Part shown: piece after piece, positions 34,900 to 43,191 of the stretch
Position numbering within the stretch: position 1 is the stretch's first letter
How the letters are laid out: every line of letters begins with the position of its first letter
Assembly (NCBI RefSeq): GCF_041080625.1
Contig: NZ_CP163518.1
Span: 3,968,001-4,032,000 of the forward strand
DNA: 64,000 nt
Source: Streptomyces sp. CG1
GTDB lineage: Bacteria; Actinomycetota; Actinomycetes; Streptomycetales; Streptomycetaceae
Direction of reading: 5' to 3'
The notes under the pieces: generated by a model
What the model was told of the DNA's origin: nothing
Seen by the model: the letters and a program-made list of their open reading frames with translations, nothing else
The model's database searches: none
Translations under genes and position numbers: made by a program

Positions 34900-36480
34900 C
34901 TACTTCGCCGTGCGGGACACCGTGAAGTGGTCGATGCGGTCGCCGGTCTCGGCGATGCCCGACACCGTCAGCGTGGTCTGCCGGCCCTTCGGCGCGGGGG
35001 TGACGTCCACGCGCAGGAAGGAGTAGTTGAGGTAGCGCACCCGGGACCAGGTGACGGTCTCGTTGACCTTGCCGTCCTTGGTGTTGATGAAGGACGCGAC
35101 CGAGTCGACCTCGTGCTCGTGGCCCTCGTAGGAGTCCGGGGCGCTGAACGCGTACAGGCTGCGGCCCGCCGCGCCGGCGGTGACGTAGACCACGCCCTCG
35201 GTCTCGGGGTAGGCGGTGCCGCCGATCGGGAGCTTCTTGGTGACGGCGCCGGCCTTGATGACGTCGGTGCGCTCGTACTGGTGGTTGTGGCCGTTGATGA
35301 CCAGGTCCACCTGGTACTTCTCGAACAGCGGCACCCACTCCTGGCGCACGCCCCCCTCCGAGGCGTGCGCCGTGGACGTGCAGTACGCGCAGTGGTGGAA
35401 GAACACGACGATGAAGTCGATGTCGTCGCAGGCCCGGAACTTCTTCAGCTGGGCCTCGAACCACTTGGTCTGGGTTCCACCCGATATGCCCAGGTTCGCC
35501 GGGATCTCGAAGGAGACATCGTTCGGGTCCAGGGAGATGACCGCGGTGCTGCCGTAGACGAAGGAGTAGACGCCGGGCAGGTTCTTCGCGTCCGGGCCGT
35601 TGTCCGGGAGGGTCCAGCGGGCCTCCTCGCCGCCGTAGCCGTTGGGCGAGTACCAGGCCTCCATGTCGTGGTTGCCGTACGAGACCATCCACGGGACCTG
35701 CTTGGCGACCGACTCGGTCTGGTACAGGAACTGGTCCCAGGTGCGCGAGTCGAAGCCCGTGTCGGTGGACTTGCCCTGGCCGGCCGGGTCGCCGTACGCG
35801 ATGTCGCCGGCGTGCAGGTGGAAGGCCGGGTTCTGGCCGAGGATCAGGGCGTTGTTGGCCAGGCCGTGGTAGCCCACACCCTCGTCACCGAAGGCGGTGA
35901 AGGTGAACGGCGCCTTGTGGGCGGGGGCGGTGGTGAAGGTGCCCAGGGTGCCCAGCAGGTGCCGCTCGGCCGGGTCGAAGCCCTCGTGACCGACGCCGTA
36001 GTAGTAGGTCCTGCCCGGGCGCAGGTGGGTGAGCTGGGCGTGCAGGTAGTACTGCGTGTGGTCGCCGCTCGCGCCGACGCCGGCCGGGGTGTAGAGGCTG
36101 CGGACCTCGGCCTCGATCTTGCGGGAGAGGTCCCAGGGGTGGGCGCCGATCCGGATGAACGGCTTGTTCACGGCGACGGGGACCTGCCAGGAGACGGTCA
36201 TCTCCCGGCTCGGGTCGCTGCCGTAGGCGAGGTGGCGGCCGAAGGGCGCGACGAGTGCGCCGTCGACCGTCTCGGCGGCGGGGGCGGTGCCCTGCGTCGG
36301 CACGGCCGCCTGGGCGGTGGCACCCGGCACAAATGCGCCACCCGCGACGGCGCCCAGCGTGACGGCGCCGCCTCTGATCATGGTGCGCCGCGAGAATCTG
36401 GCGCGCAGGTACTCATGCTGCTCGGCCATGCTCATGCGCTCGGCCAGCTTCTCGGGTACTCCCATACGAGGAATGTCCAT
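34900..36480 (-). CDS. Tat-exported purple acid phosphatase-like metallophosphatase
   Basis: About 526 residues. A twin-arginine signal (FSRRTMIRGGAVTLGAVAGG) sits after a 35-residue cytoplasmic lead. An N-terminal fibronectin-like purple acid phosphatase domain is followed by the metallophosphoesterase core: FGDEGVGY, HAGDIAYGD, SYGNHDMEAW, FFHHCAYCT and VINGHNHQYERT. It should hydrolyse phosphate esters outside the membrane with a dinuclear metal centre. Start is the ATG at 36478-36480, with an alternative ATG at 36465. It is convergent with the SHOCT-protein gene. Confidence 0.88.
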   Translation of the reverse strand: MDIPRMGVPEKLAERMSMAEQHEYLRARFSRRTMIRGGAVTLGAVAGGAFVPGATAQAAVPTQGTAPAAETVDGALVAPFGRHLAYGSDPSREMTVSWQVPVAVNKPFIRIGAHPWDLSRKIEAEVRSLYTPAGVGASGDHTQYYLHAQLTHLRPGRTYYYGVGHEGFDPAERHLLGTLGTFTTAPAHKAPFTFTAFGDEGVGYHGLANNALILGQNPAFHLHAGDIAYGDPAGQGKSTDTGFDSRTWDQFLYQTESVAKQVPWMVSYGNHDMEAWYSPNGYGGEEARWTLPDNGPDAKNLPGVYSFVYGSTAVISLDPNDVSFEIPANLGISGGTQTKWFEAQLKKFRACDDIDFIVVFFHHCAYCTSTAHASEGGVRQEWVPLFEKYQVDLVINGHNHQYERTDVIKAGAVTKKLPIGGTAYPETEGVVYVTAGAAGRSLYAFSAPDSYEGHEHEVDSVASFINTKDGKVNETVTWSRVRYLNYSFLRVDVTPAPKGRQTTLTVSGIAETGDRIDHFTVSRTAK

Positions 36481-36642
36481 GGCGCCTGAAAATGGTCCAC
36501 ATCTCCAACGAGACGTAAGACACAGGATGGACAGCCTGCGAACAGAGATCCACCAGCCCGACAACAGGTCGACTCATGACCCACTGCCCGATATCGGGCA
36601 CGATTCTTGCGAATCCGGCGCCGGTACCCCAGGATCTACCGG

Positions 36643-36900
36643 GTGCACGACGAACTCGTTGATCATCTGACGCGGTCCACGCCCCTGAACCGGGGCGAGG
36701 CGCTGCGGGTGGTCCAGGACGTGCTCGCCTACTTCGACGAGTCGACGGAGGACTACGTCCGTCGCCGCCACCGCGAGCTCCAGACCCAGGGTCTGGTGAA
36801 CGCGGAGATCTTCGAACGGATCGGGGCGGATCTGAAATACCGCGCGGTGGCACCGCCCGAGCTGACGCTCAGGCAGCTGCGCCGCATGGTCTACGGCTGA
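36643..36900 (+). CDS. Conserved small hypothetical protein
   Basis: Acidic/basic helical protein of about 85 residues with no domain that I recognise. It starts VHDELVDHLTRSTPLNRGEA if the GTG at 36643 is used, which has AGGA eight bases upstream; a TTG at 36607 is less likely. It ends 26 bases before glmS in the same direction and may be co-transcribed with it. The pattern of many charged residues without hydrophobic segments indicates a cytosolic protein. Confidence 0.65.
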   Translation: MHDELVDHLTRSTPLNRGEALRVVQDVLAYFDESTEDYVRRRHRELQTQGLVNAEIFERIGADLKYRAVAPPELTLRQLRRMVYG

Positions 36901-36926
36901 GACGCCAGGCTGAGAGATACCTGTAT

Positions 36927-38744
36927 ATGTGTGGAATTGTCGGATACATCGGGAAGCGTGATGTCGCCCCTCTCCTCCTGGAGGGCCTGCAGCGGCTGGA
37001 GTACCGCGGCTACGACTCCGCGGGCATCGTCGTCACCTCCCCGAAGGCGCCCGGCCTGAAGATGGTCAAGGCCAAGGGCCGGGTGCGCGACCTGGAGGCC
37101 AAGGTGCCGGCGCGCTTCAAGGGCACCACCGGGATCGCCCACACCCGCTGGGCCACCCACGGCGCCCCCTCCGACGTCAACGCCCACCCGCACATGTCGG
37201 CCGACAGCAAGGTCGCCGTCGTGCACAACGGCATCATCGACAACGCCGCCGACCTGCGCCGCAAGCTGGAGGCGGACGGTGTCGAGTTCCTCTCCGAGAC
37301 CGACACCGAGGTCCTCACCCACCTCATCGCCCGCGCCACGGCCGAGAAGCTGGAGGACAAGGTCCGCCAGGCGGTCCGGGTGATCGAGGGCACGTACGGC
37401 ATCGCCGTGCTGCACGCCGACTTCCCCGACCGGATCGTGGTGGCCCGCAACGGCTCCCCGGTCGTCCTCGGCATCGGCGAGAAGGAGATGTTCGTCGCCT
37501 CCGACATCGCCGCCCTGGTCATGCACACCCGGCAGATAGTGACCCTCGACGACGGCGAGATGGCCACACTGAAGGCCGACGACTTCCGCACCTACACCAC
37601 CGAGGGCACGCGCACCACCGCCGAGCCCACGACCGTGGAGTGGGAGGCCGAGTCGTACGACATGGGCGGCCACGACACCTACATGCACAAGGAGATCTTC
37701 GAGCAGGCCGACGCCGTGGACCGCGTGCTGCGCGGCCGCATCGACGACCGCTTCTCCACCGTGCACCTCGGCGGCCTCAACCTGGACGCCCGCGAGGCCC
37801 GGCAGATCCGCCGCGTGAAGATCCTCGGCTGCGGCACCTCGTACCACGCGGGCATGATCGGCGCCCAGATGATCGAGGAGCTGGCCCGTATCCCGGCGGA
37901 CGCCGAGCCGGCCTCCGAGTTCCGCTACCGCAACGCGGTCGTCGACCCCGACACCCTGTACGTCGCCGTCTCCCAGTCCGGTGAGACGTACGACGTCCTC
38001 GCCGCCGTGCAGGAGCTGAAGCGCAAGGGCGCCAAGGTCTTCGGCGTCGTCAACGTCGTCGGCTCGGCGATCGCGCGCGAGGCGGACGCCGGGATCTACG
38101 TCCACGCGGGCCCTGAGGTCTGCGTGGTCTCGACGAAGTGCTTCACGAACATGACGGTGGCCTTCGCCCTCCTCGCCCTCCACCTCGGCCGCACCCGTGA
38201 CCTCTCGGTCCGCGACGGCAAGCGGATCATCGAGGGCCTGCGCAAGCTGCCGGAGCAGATCACCGAGATCCTCAAGCAGGAGGAGGAGATCAAGGAGCTG
38301 GCCGAGCTGTACGCCGACGCCCGCTCGATGCTCTTCATCGGCCGCGTCCGGGGCTACCCGGTGGCCCGCGAGGCCTCCCTGAAGCTCAAGGAGGTCTCCT
38401 ACATCCACGCCGAGGCCTACCCCGCCTCCGAGCTGAAGCACGGCCCGCTGGCCCTGATCGAGCCGGCTCTGCCCACGGTGGCGATCGTCCCCGACGACGA
38501 CCTCCTGGAGAAGAACCGCGCAGCCCTGGAGGAGATCAAGGCCCGCAGCGGCAAGATCCTCGCGGTGGCCCACCAGCAGCAGGACAAGGCGGACCAGACG
38601 ATCATCGTCCCGAAGAACGAGGACGAACTGGACCCCATCCTGATGGGCATCCCGCTCCAGCTCCTGGCGTACCACACGGCAAAGGCGCTGGGCCGGGACA
38701 TCGACAAGCCGAGGAACCTCGCGAAGTCGGTGACGGTGGAGTAA
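36927..38744 (+). CDS. glmS: Glutamine-fructose-6-phosphate aminotransferase
   Basis: GlmS of 605 residues, making glucosamine-6-phosphate from fructose-6-phosphate and glutamine, the entry to amino-sugar and wall precursor synthesis. N-terminal class II amidotransferase with catalytic Cys2 (MCGIVGYIGKRDV), HTRWATHGAPS and HNGIIDNA; two SIS domains follow (LGCGTSYHAGM, SQSGETYDV) and the end is PRNLAKSVTVE. Streptomyces carry a second glmS elsewhere; this locus corresponds to the glmS2 position as I remember it. A terminator follows 17 bases downstream. Confidence 0.95.
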   Translation: MCGIVGYIGKRDVAPLLLEGLQRLEYRGYDSAGIVVTSPKAPGLKMVKAKGRVRDLEAKVPARFKGTTGIAHTRWATHGAPSDVNAHPHMSADSKVAVVHNGIIDNAADLRRKLEADGVEFLSETDTEVLTHLIARATAEKLEDKVRQAVRVIEGTYGIAVLHADFPDRIVVARNGSPVVLGIGEKEMFVASDIAALVMHTRQIVTLDDGEMATLKADDFRTYTTEGTRTTAEPTTVEWEAESYDMGGHDTYMHKEIFEQADAVDRVLRGRIDDRFSTVHLGGLNLDAREARQIRRVKILGCGTSYHAGMIGAQMIEELARIPADAEPASEFRYRNAVVDPDTLYVAVSQSGETYDVLAAVQELKRKGAKVFGVVNVVGSAIAREADAGIYVHAGPEVCVVSTKCFTNMTVAFALLALHLGRTRDLSVRDGKRIIEGLRKLPEQITEILKQEEEIKELAELYADARSMLFIGRVRGYPVAREASLKLKEVSYIHAEAYPASELKHGPLALIEPALPTVAIVPDDDLLEKNRAALEEIKARSGKILAVAHQQQDKADQTIIVPKNEDELDPILMGIPLQLLAYHTAKALGRDIDKPRNLAKSVTVE

Positions 38745-38760
38745 TTCCCGACAACAGAAC

Positions 38761-38796
38761 GGACCCCCACGTGTGCCACCAAGCACGTGGGGGTCC
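38761..38796. terminator. Terminator after glmS
   Basis: Perfect 13-bp stem GGACCCCCACGTG / CACGTGGGGGTCC with a 10-base loop, followed by TTC-rich sequence, between convergent glmS and the GPR1-like gene. Confidence 0.85.
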
Positions 38797-38814
38797 CTTC
38801 GGTGCCGCTGAGAA

Positions 38815-39375
38815 TCAGCCGGTGGCCGTCACCCCCCGGCCGGCGGCACGCCCCGGAAGAGCTGTCGGCCAGTGCGCGAGCCGCGCAGTCGCCGCGTACC
38901 AGGCCACCGCGCCGGACACCGCCGCGACCCAACCCCCGACCTTGGTCAGGGAGGAACTGTCGGCGAAGGCCGCGACGGCCAGCACCAGCATCGCCAGGAA
39001 CAGCAGCCCGTGCATGACCTGTCCGAGGCTGTCCCCGCCCGCGAGGGTCAGGGTGAGCGCCACGAGGGCGAACAGAAGCAGGAAGAGTCCGGCCGCGTTG
39101 GCCGAGGAGTGACCTGCGACGGCCCAGGTGAACCACAGGGCGCCGAGAGCCACAGAACCCGTACCGGAGGCGCTGTCGCCGCCCCGGAAGGCCACCAGGC
39201 CGACGAGGAACAGGGCGACTCCGCCCACATAGTGGGCCACTGACACGGCGTCGGACGCGGCCACGCCGTGCATCACGCCAGTCGTACCGAGGCCGAACGC
39301 CAACAGGGTGATTCCCAGGGCGAGTCGGCCTACTACCGTAGTGCTTCCGCTTCCCGCAGAGACTTCGCTGTCCAC
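38815..39375 (-). CDS. GPR1/FUN34/YaaH-like membrane protein
   Basis: Integral membrane protein of about 186 residues with six hydrophobic helices. It resembles the acetate/succinate uptake family (SatP, FUN34/YaaH): LALGITLLAFGLGTTGVMHG, VGGVALFLVGLVAF and TWAVAGHSSANAAGLFLLLF. The signature NPAPLGL is not present as such, so transport of acetate is a family inference only. The GTG at 39373-39375 has AAGGGAG six bases before it. Confidence 0.75.
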   Translation of the reverse strand: MDSEVSAGSGSTTVVGRLALGITLLAFGLGTTGVMHGVAASDAVSVAHYVGGVALFLVGLVAFRGGDSASGTGSVALGALWFTWAVAGHSSANAAGLFLLLFALVALTLTLAGGDSLGQVMHGLLFLAMLVLAVAAFADSSSLTKVGGWVAAVSGAVAWYAATARLAHWPTALPGRAAGRGVTATG

Positions 39376-39504
39376 GGCGGGCTCCCTTCGTGCTGTGCTG
39401 ATGCGGGGTGACCGATATATGCCCTTCACAAGGACACAAACCACCTCTACGCGCGAGTAGTTTCGCGCTGCACAAAGGGAGTTGGAGTACTCACGGAATG
39501 ACGA

Positions 39505-40032
39505 TCACGGGATGACGATCACGGGCCGCTGCGCCCGCTTGGCGAGCCGCCCCGCGACGGAGCCGAAGATCCGGCCGACGATGCCGTGCGTGGAGCCGAC
39601 GACGATCGCATCGGCCTCGTACTCCCGGCCCACCTCTTCGAGTTCGTGGCAGATGTCCCCGCCCCGCTCGACCAGGATCCACGGCACCTCGGCCAGATAG
39701 TCCGCGCACGCCAGCTCCAGCCCGAGGACCTCGGTGCGATGGTCCGGCACGTCGACGAAGACGGGTGGCTCGCAGCCGGCCCACACGGTGGTCGGCAGCC
39801 GGTTGGCGACATGGACGATGATCAGGCCCGATTGGGAGCGGTGGGCCATACCGATGGCATAGGCGAGGGCGCGCTCACTGGAGGTGGAGCCGTCGAAGCC
39901 GACGACGACTCCGTGCCGGAAGGCAGGGTCGCATGAGGGGCGTGACTCTTCCGCCGCCAGGGGATCGGCCGCCGTGGGATCGGCGACCGGCCGCTTGCGG
40001 TCCGCGGGTTCGAAGAATTCGTGACCGGCCAT
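39505..40032 (-). CDS. Universal stress protein (UspA family)
   Basis: Single-domain UspA protein of 175 residues with an N-terminal extension of about 38 residues. VVVGFDGSTSSERALAYAI at the start of the domain and IVVGSTHGIVGRIFGSVAGRLAKRA form the ATP-binding G-2x-G-9x-G(S/T) pattern, so nucleotide binding is likely. At the 3' end a 14-bp sequence (GATGACGATCACGG) is present twice in tandem; the second copy gives the C-terminal VIVIP and stop, the other lies just beyond it. Confidence 0.88.
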   Translation of the reverse strand: MAGHEFFEPADRKRPVADPTAADPLAAEESRPSCDPAFRHGVVVGFDGSTSSERALAYAIGMAHRSQSGLIIVHVANRLPTTVWAGCEPPVFVDVPDHRTEVLGLELACADYLAEVPWILVERGGDICHELEEVGREYEADAIVVGSTHGIVGRIFGSVAGRLAKRAQRPVIVIP

Positions 40033-40360
40033 GGCTGTCTCGGCGTTGTGATCCTTTATGGGTGGGACGACAGTGTGCGCAGAGCTGTGTCACGGAGCTG
40101 TGTCCGGGAAACATCTTCCCAACCCCATACCCCCAAGGGTACGGCGGCACGCCTCCTGAGCCCAGATCCCGCGCACGCTCCGTAAGCGTTCCCCCGACGT
40201 CCGTAGGGGTTCACCGGAGCATGCACGAGCGGCGCCCGTAACGCAATGGTTGCTGCCCCGTACAGGCGGTTTGCTCGGAATTCACAGACGTGCGGCCGGT
40301 GACCGACCGGTCGAACAGACGTTGAACCCGGGTGACCCACCGCCACAGGGAGTACGAGTG
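40033..40360. other. Intergenic region upstream of usp and of a small membrane protein gene
   Basis: About 330 bases between divergent genes, holding both promoters. I see no repeated element, RNA gene or clear operator. Short AT-richer patches around 40070-40110 are the best place for the leftward usp promoter. Confidence 0.4.
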
Positions 40361-40651
40361 ATGCCCGGTCCCCGATCCACCTCCGAGCCGCCTTCCGCGC
40401 CGGACACCGTGAGCGATGTGATCCGCTGGGCCGCCTTCAGCTGCGTTCTCGTCCCCGTGGTCCTCGTCTGGTACGGCTCCTCGCTGGCCGGCGCGGCGGG
40501 CGCGGCGCTGGGCCTGGCCGCGGTCACGGCCGTGTGCCGGATCCTGCTGCGCCGGTCCGAGCGGTATGCCGAGCGACACGCCTGTTCCGCAAAGCGTTGC
40601 GTGGTGCAAAGAGGCGGACGTCACACCCGCCGACGGACACCGGTCGAATGA
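40361..40651 (+). CDS. Small two-helix membrane protein upstream of adpA
   Basis: A 96-residue protein with a Pro/Ser-rich N-terminus, two adjacent hydrophobic helices (VIRWAAFSCVLVPVVLVWYG and AAGAALGLAAVTAVC) and a basic C-terminal tail. GGGAG lies eight bases before the ATG at 40361; GTG at 40358 is an alternative. I recall a similar small membrane protein upstream of adpA in other Streptomyces. Function unknown. Confidence 0.65.
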   Translation: MPGPRSTSEPPSAPDTVSDVIRWAAFSCVLVPVVLVWYGSSLAGAAGAALGLAAVTAVCRILLRRSERYAERHACSAKRCVVQRGGRHTRRRTPVE

Positions 40652-41029
40652 CCTGTTTCCGTACCCTCGAACGTTTCTTTTCAGCCAACTTCTGAATGTC
40701 GCCCCAGGGGGCCCCGAACCACCCCCCAACCCCCGTTCGACCTGCACGGAAAGGGTCTACGGGCAGCTGTGCACCCTACGCGGTTTGGCCACTGCGACGA
40801 GGCGCACTTCCCTGCACGCCTCGTGAGTGCAACGCTTCGTGATCGAATGCTTCACGCCAAGTTGTCATGTCGACAATCTGGGGCGTGTGGAACTGGTCAC
40901 CGTGAGACCGCGGGAGCCAGTAGATTCGATCTTGACTGTCTTACGGCGGGGGACTCGTGCAGGACCGAGGGGAAACGTGCAGGAGCGACACAACCGAGGA
41001 GCCGCGACCACCGAGGGGGGCTTAGCAGT
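40652..41029 (+). promoter_or_regulatory. adpA: Long upstream region of adpA
   Basis: About 380 bases without a convincing gene. adpA is known to have a long regulated upstream region where repressors and AdpA itself bind. TTGTC at 40862-40866 and GACAA at 40872-40876 form an inverted repeat with a five-base centre that could be an operator or part of a promoter. The ribosome site GAGGGGGGC lies about 12 bases before the ATG. Confidence 0.5.
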
Positions 41030-42250
41030 ATGAGCCACGACTCCACTGCCGCACCGGAGGCCGCTGTCCGGAAACTTTCCGGGCGCCGCCGCAAGGAGAT
41101 CGTCGCGGTGCTGCTGTTCAGCGGCGGCCCCATCTTCGAGAGTTCCATTCCGCTGTCGGTGTTCGGCATCGACCGCCAGGACGCCGGGGTGCCGCGCTAC
41201 CGGCTGCTGGTGTGCGCCGGTGAGGAAGGCCCACTGCGGACCACAGGGGGCCTGGAACTCACCGCGCCGCATGGGCTGGAGGCGATCTCCCGTGCCGGGA
41301 CGGTCGTCGTACCGGCCTGGCGTTCGATCACCGCGCCACCGCCGGAAGAGGCGCTCGACGCGTTGCGCCGGGCGCATGAGGAGGGTGCCCGCATCGTCGG
41401 GCTGTGCACCGGGGCCTTCGTCCTCGCGGCGGCGGGCCTGCTGGACGGCCGCCCGGCGACCACCCACTGGATGTACGCGCCGACGCTGGCAAAGCGCTAT
41501 CCGTCGGTCCACGTGGATCCGCGGGAGCTGTTCGTCGACGACGGAGACGTGCTCACGTCAGCCGGTACGGCGGCCGGTATCGATCTCTGTCTCCACATCG
41601 TGCGGACGGACCACGGCAACGAGGCGGCCGGCGCGCTCGCCCGGCGCCTGGTGGTCCCACCGCGCCGAACAGGCGGCCAGGAGCGCTACCTCGATCGATC
41701 TTTACCAGAGGAGATCGGCGCCGACCCGCTCGCCGAGGTCGTCGCCTGGGCGCTGGAACACCTCCACGAGCAGTTCGACGTGGAGACCCTGGCGGCACGC
41801 GCCTATATGAGCCGCCGTACGTTCGACCGCCGGTTCCGCTCGCTGACCGGCAGCGCGCCGCTGCAGTGGCTGATCACGCAGCGGGTGCTGCAGGCGCAGC
41901 GGCTGCTGGAGACGTCGGACTACTCCGTGGACGAGGTGGCGGGCCGGTGCGGTTTCCGCTCCCCCGTCGCGCTGCGCGGCCACTTCCGCCGCCAGCTCGG
42001 CTCGTCCCCCGCCGCCTACCGGGCCGCCTACCGGGCCCGCCGGCCGCAGGGCGACAAGCCGGTGGACGCGGAGCCGGCGCTGCCCGCGCCAGGCCAGCCC
42101 GGCCCGCCCCCGGGCCTGCCGGGCCCAGGTGCGATAGGTCACCCGCCCACCATGCTGCACCCGGACCGCGACAACGGAGTCCCGATGCAGACCCGCCGCC
42201 AGGCAGCGGGCGCGGTGGGACTGCTGCCGGGGCCACGCAGCGGTAGCTGA
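41030..42250 (+). CDS. adpA: Global developmental regulator AdpA (AraC/XylS family)
   Basis: Transcription factor of 406 residues controlling aerial growth and secondary metabolism. The N-terminal ThiJ/PfpI/DJ-1-like dimerisation domain (about 25-200) includes IVGLCTGAFVLAAAGLLDGR; the C-terminal AraC domain (about 230-330) has DVETLAARAYMSRRTFDRRF and SVDEVAGRCGFRSPVALRGHF. Codon 225 (41702-41704) is TTA, exactly between the two domains, making translation dependent on the bldA tRNA as known for adpA. The tail is Pro/Gly-rich. The start ATG at 41030 matches family length. Confidence 0.97.
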   Translation: MSHDSTAAPEAAVRKLSGRRRKEIVAVLLFSGGPIFESSIPLSVFGIDRQDAGVPRYRLLVCAGEEGPLRTTGGLELTAPHGLEAISRAGTVVVPAWRSITAPPPEEALDALRRAHEEGARIVGLCTGAFVLAAAGLLDGRPATTHWMYAPTLAKRYPSVHVDPRELFVDDGDVLTSAGTAAGIDLCLHIVRTDHGNEAAGALARRLVVPPRRTGGQERYLDRSLPEEIGADPLAEVVAWALEHLHEQFDVETLAARAYMSRRTFDRRFRSLTGSAPLQWLITQRVLQAQRLLETSDYSVDEVAGRCGFRSPVALRGHFRRQLGSSPAAYRAAYRARRPQGDKPVDAEPALPAPGQPGPPPGLPGPGAIGHPPTMLHPDRDNGVPMQTRRQAAGAVGLLPGPRSGS

Positions 42251-42259
42251 GAGAGACGG

Positions 42260-42285
42260 GAGGGGGCGAGCACACTCGCCCCCTC
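42260..42285 (+). terminator. Terminator after adpA
   Basis: GAGGGGGCGAG and CTCGCCCCCTC pair perfectly over 11 bp with a CACA loop and are followed by a T-rich run (TGTCTTTTC), a classical intrinsic terminator. Confidence 0.9.
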
Positions 42286-42313
42286 TGTCTTTTCGCTCTG
42301 TCTTTTCACCGTC

Positions 42314-42350
42314 TTTTCAGCACAGGCCGGCCCTTTTCAGCACAGGCCGG
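42314..42350. repeat. Direct repeats in the adpA-ornA intergenic region
   Basis: TTTTCAGCACAGGCCGG occurs at 42314-42330 and 42334-42350; a partial third copy (CAGCACAGG) follows at 42354-42362. Just before, TCTGTCTTTTC is also repeated. They lie within 90 bases of the ornA start and may affect its promoter. Confidence 0.7.
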
Positions 42351-42399
42351 AACCAGCACAGGGGCATCCAAAAGCGCAGGCCCGCTTTAGGGTGGTCGC

Positions 42400-43002
42400 A
42401 TGAACGATCGCATGGTGTGGATCGACTGCGAGATGACCGGCCTCTCGCTGTCCGACGACGCTCTCATCGAGGTGGCCGCCCTCGTCACCGACTCCGAGCT
42501 GAACGTACTCGGCGAGGGGGTGGACATCGTCATCCGCCCGCCGGACCAGGCGCTGGAGACGATGCCGGAGGTGGTGCGTCAGATGCACACCGCGTCCGGG
42601 CTGCTCGCCGAGCTCCCGAACGGCACGACTCTCCAGGACGCCGAGGCGCAGGTCCTCGCGTATGTGAAGGAGTACGTGAAGGAGCCCGGCAAGGCTCCGC
42701 TGTGCGGCAACTCCGTCGGCACCGACCGCGGCTTCCTGGAGCGGGACATGTCGGCCCTGGAGAGCTACCTCCACTACCGGATCGTGGACGTCTCCAGCAT
42801 CAAGGAACTGGCGCGGCGCTGGTACCCGCGGGCGTACTTCAACAGCCCGGAGAAGAACGGCAACCACCGGGCCCTCGCCGACATCCGCGAGTCGATCGCC
42901 GAGCTGCGCTACTACCGCGAGGCCATCTTCGTCCCGCAGCCCGGTCCCGACTCCGACACGGCGAAGGCGATCGCCGCCAAGCACGTCCTGCCTGCTCAGT
43001 AA
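42400..43002 (+). CDS. ornA: Oligoribonuclease
   Basis: DEDDh 3'-5' exonuclease of 200 residues that degrades RNA of two to five nucleotides, including linear cyclic-di-GMP products. Asp9 and Glu11 in MVWIDCEMTGLSL and the C-terminal NHRALADIRESIAELRYYR motif supply the metal-binding and catalytic residues. Its position directly after adpA is conserved in Streptomyces, where ornA loss affects growth and sporulation. It ends 114 bases before tRNA-His. Confidence 0.96.
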   Translation: MNDRMVWIDCEMTGLSLSDDALIEVAALVTDSELNVLGEGVDIVIRPPDQALETMPEVVRQMHTASGLLAELPNGTTLQDAEAQVLAYVKEYVKEPGKAPLCGNSVGTDRGFLERDMSALESYLHYRIVDVSSIKELARRWYPRAYFNSPEKNGNHRALADIRESIAELRYYREAIFVPQPGPDSDTAKAIAAKHVLPAQ

Positions 43003-43116
43003 GTCTTCGGAGGTCCCGCGCAAGGGTGCCGTAAAACGTGTGCGCGAGCACCCCTCCGGACCCTGTAGACTTCTTCTCGGCCGGTCGGGGAAACGACAAG
43101 TTCCACCGCCGGTCAT

Positions 43117-43190
43117 GGTGGGTGTAGCTCAGCTGGTAGAGCACCTGGTTGTGGTCCAGGATGCCGCGGGTTCGAGTCCCGTCACTCACC
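43117..43190 (+). tRNA. tRNA-His (GTG anticodon)
   Basis: Complete cloverleaf. Acceptor GTGGGTG (43118-43124) pairs with CACTCAC (43183-43189). Anticodon loop TTGTGGT (43149-43155) has GTG at 43151-43153. The T arm is GCGGG-TTCGAGT-CCCGT. The histidine-specific extra G at position -1 (43117) faces discriminator C73 (43190). CCA is not encoded. The efflux pump gene on the other strand ends at 43192, one base beyond the tRNA. Confidence 0.97.
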
Positions 43191-43191
43191 C

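Noticed and set aside
40566..41033. Short open frames between the small membrane protein gene and adpA
   Set aside because: No ribosome sites and no conserved features; the region is better explained as the adpA upstream region.
42241..42362. Repeats after adpA considered as a riboswitch for ornA
   Set aside because: The structure is a plain terminator followed by direct repeats; no conserved riboswitch core was recognised.
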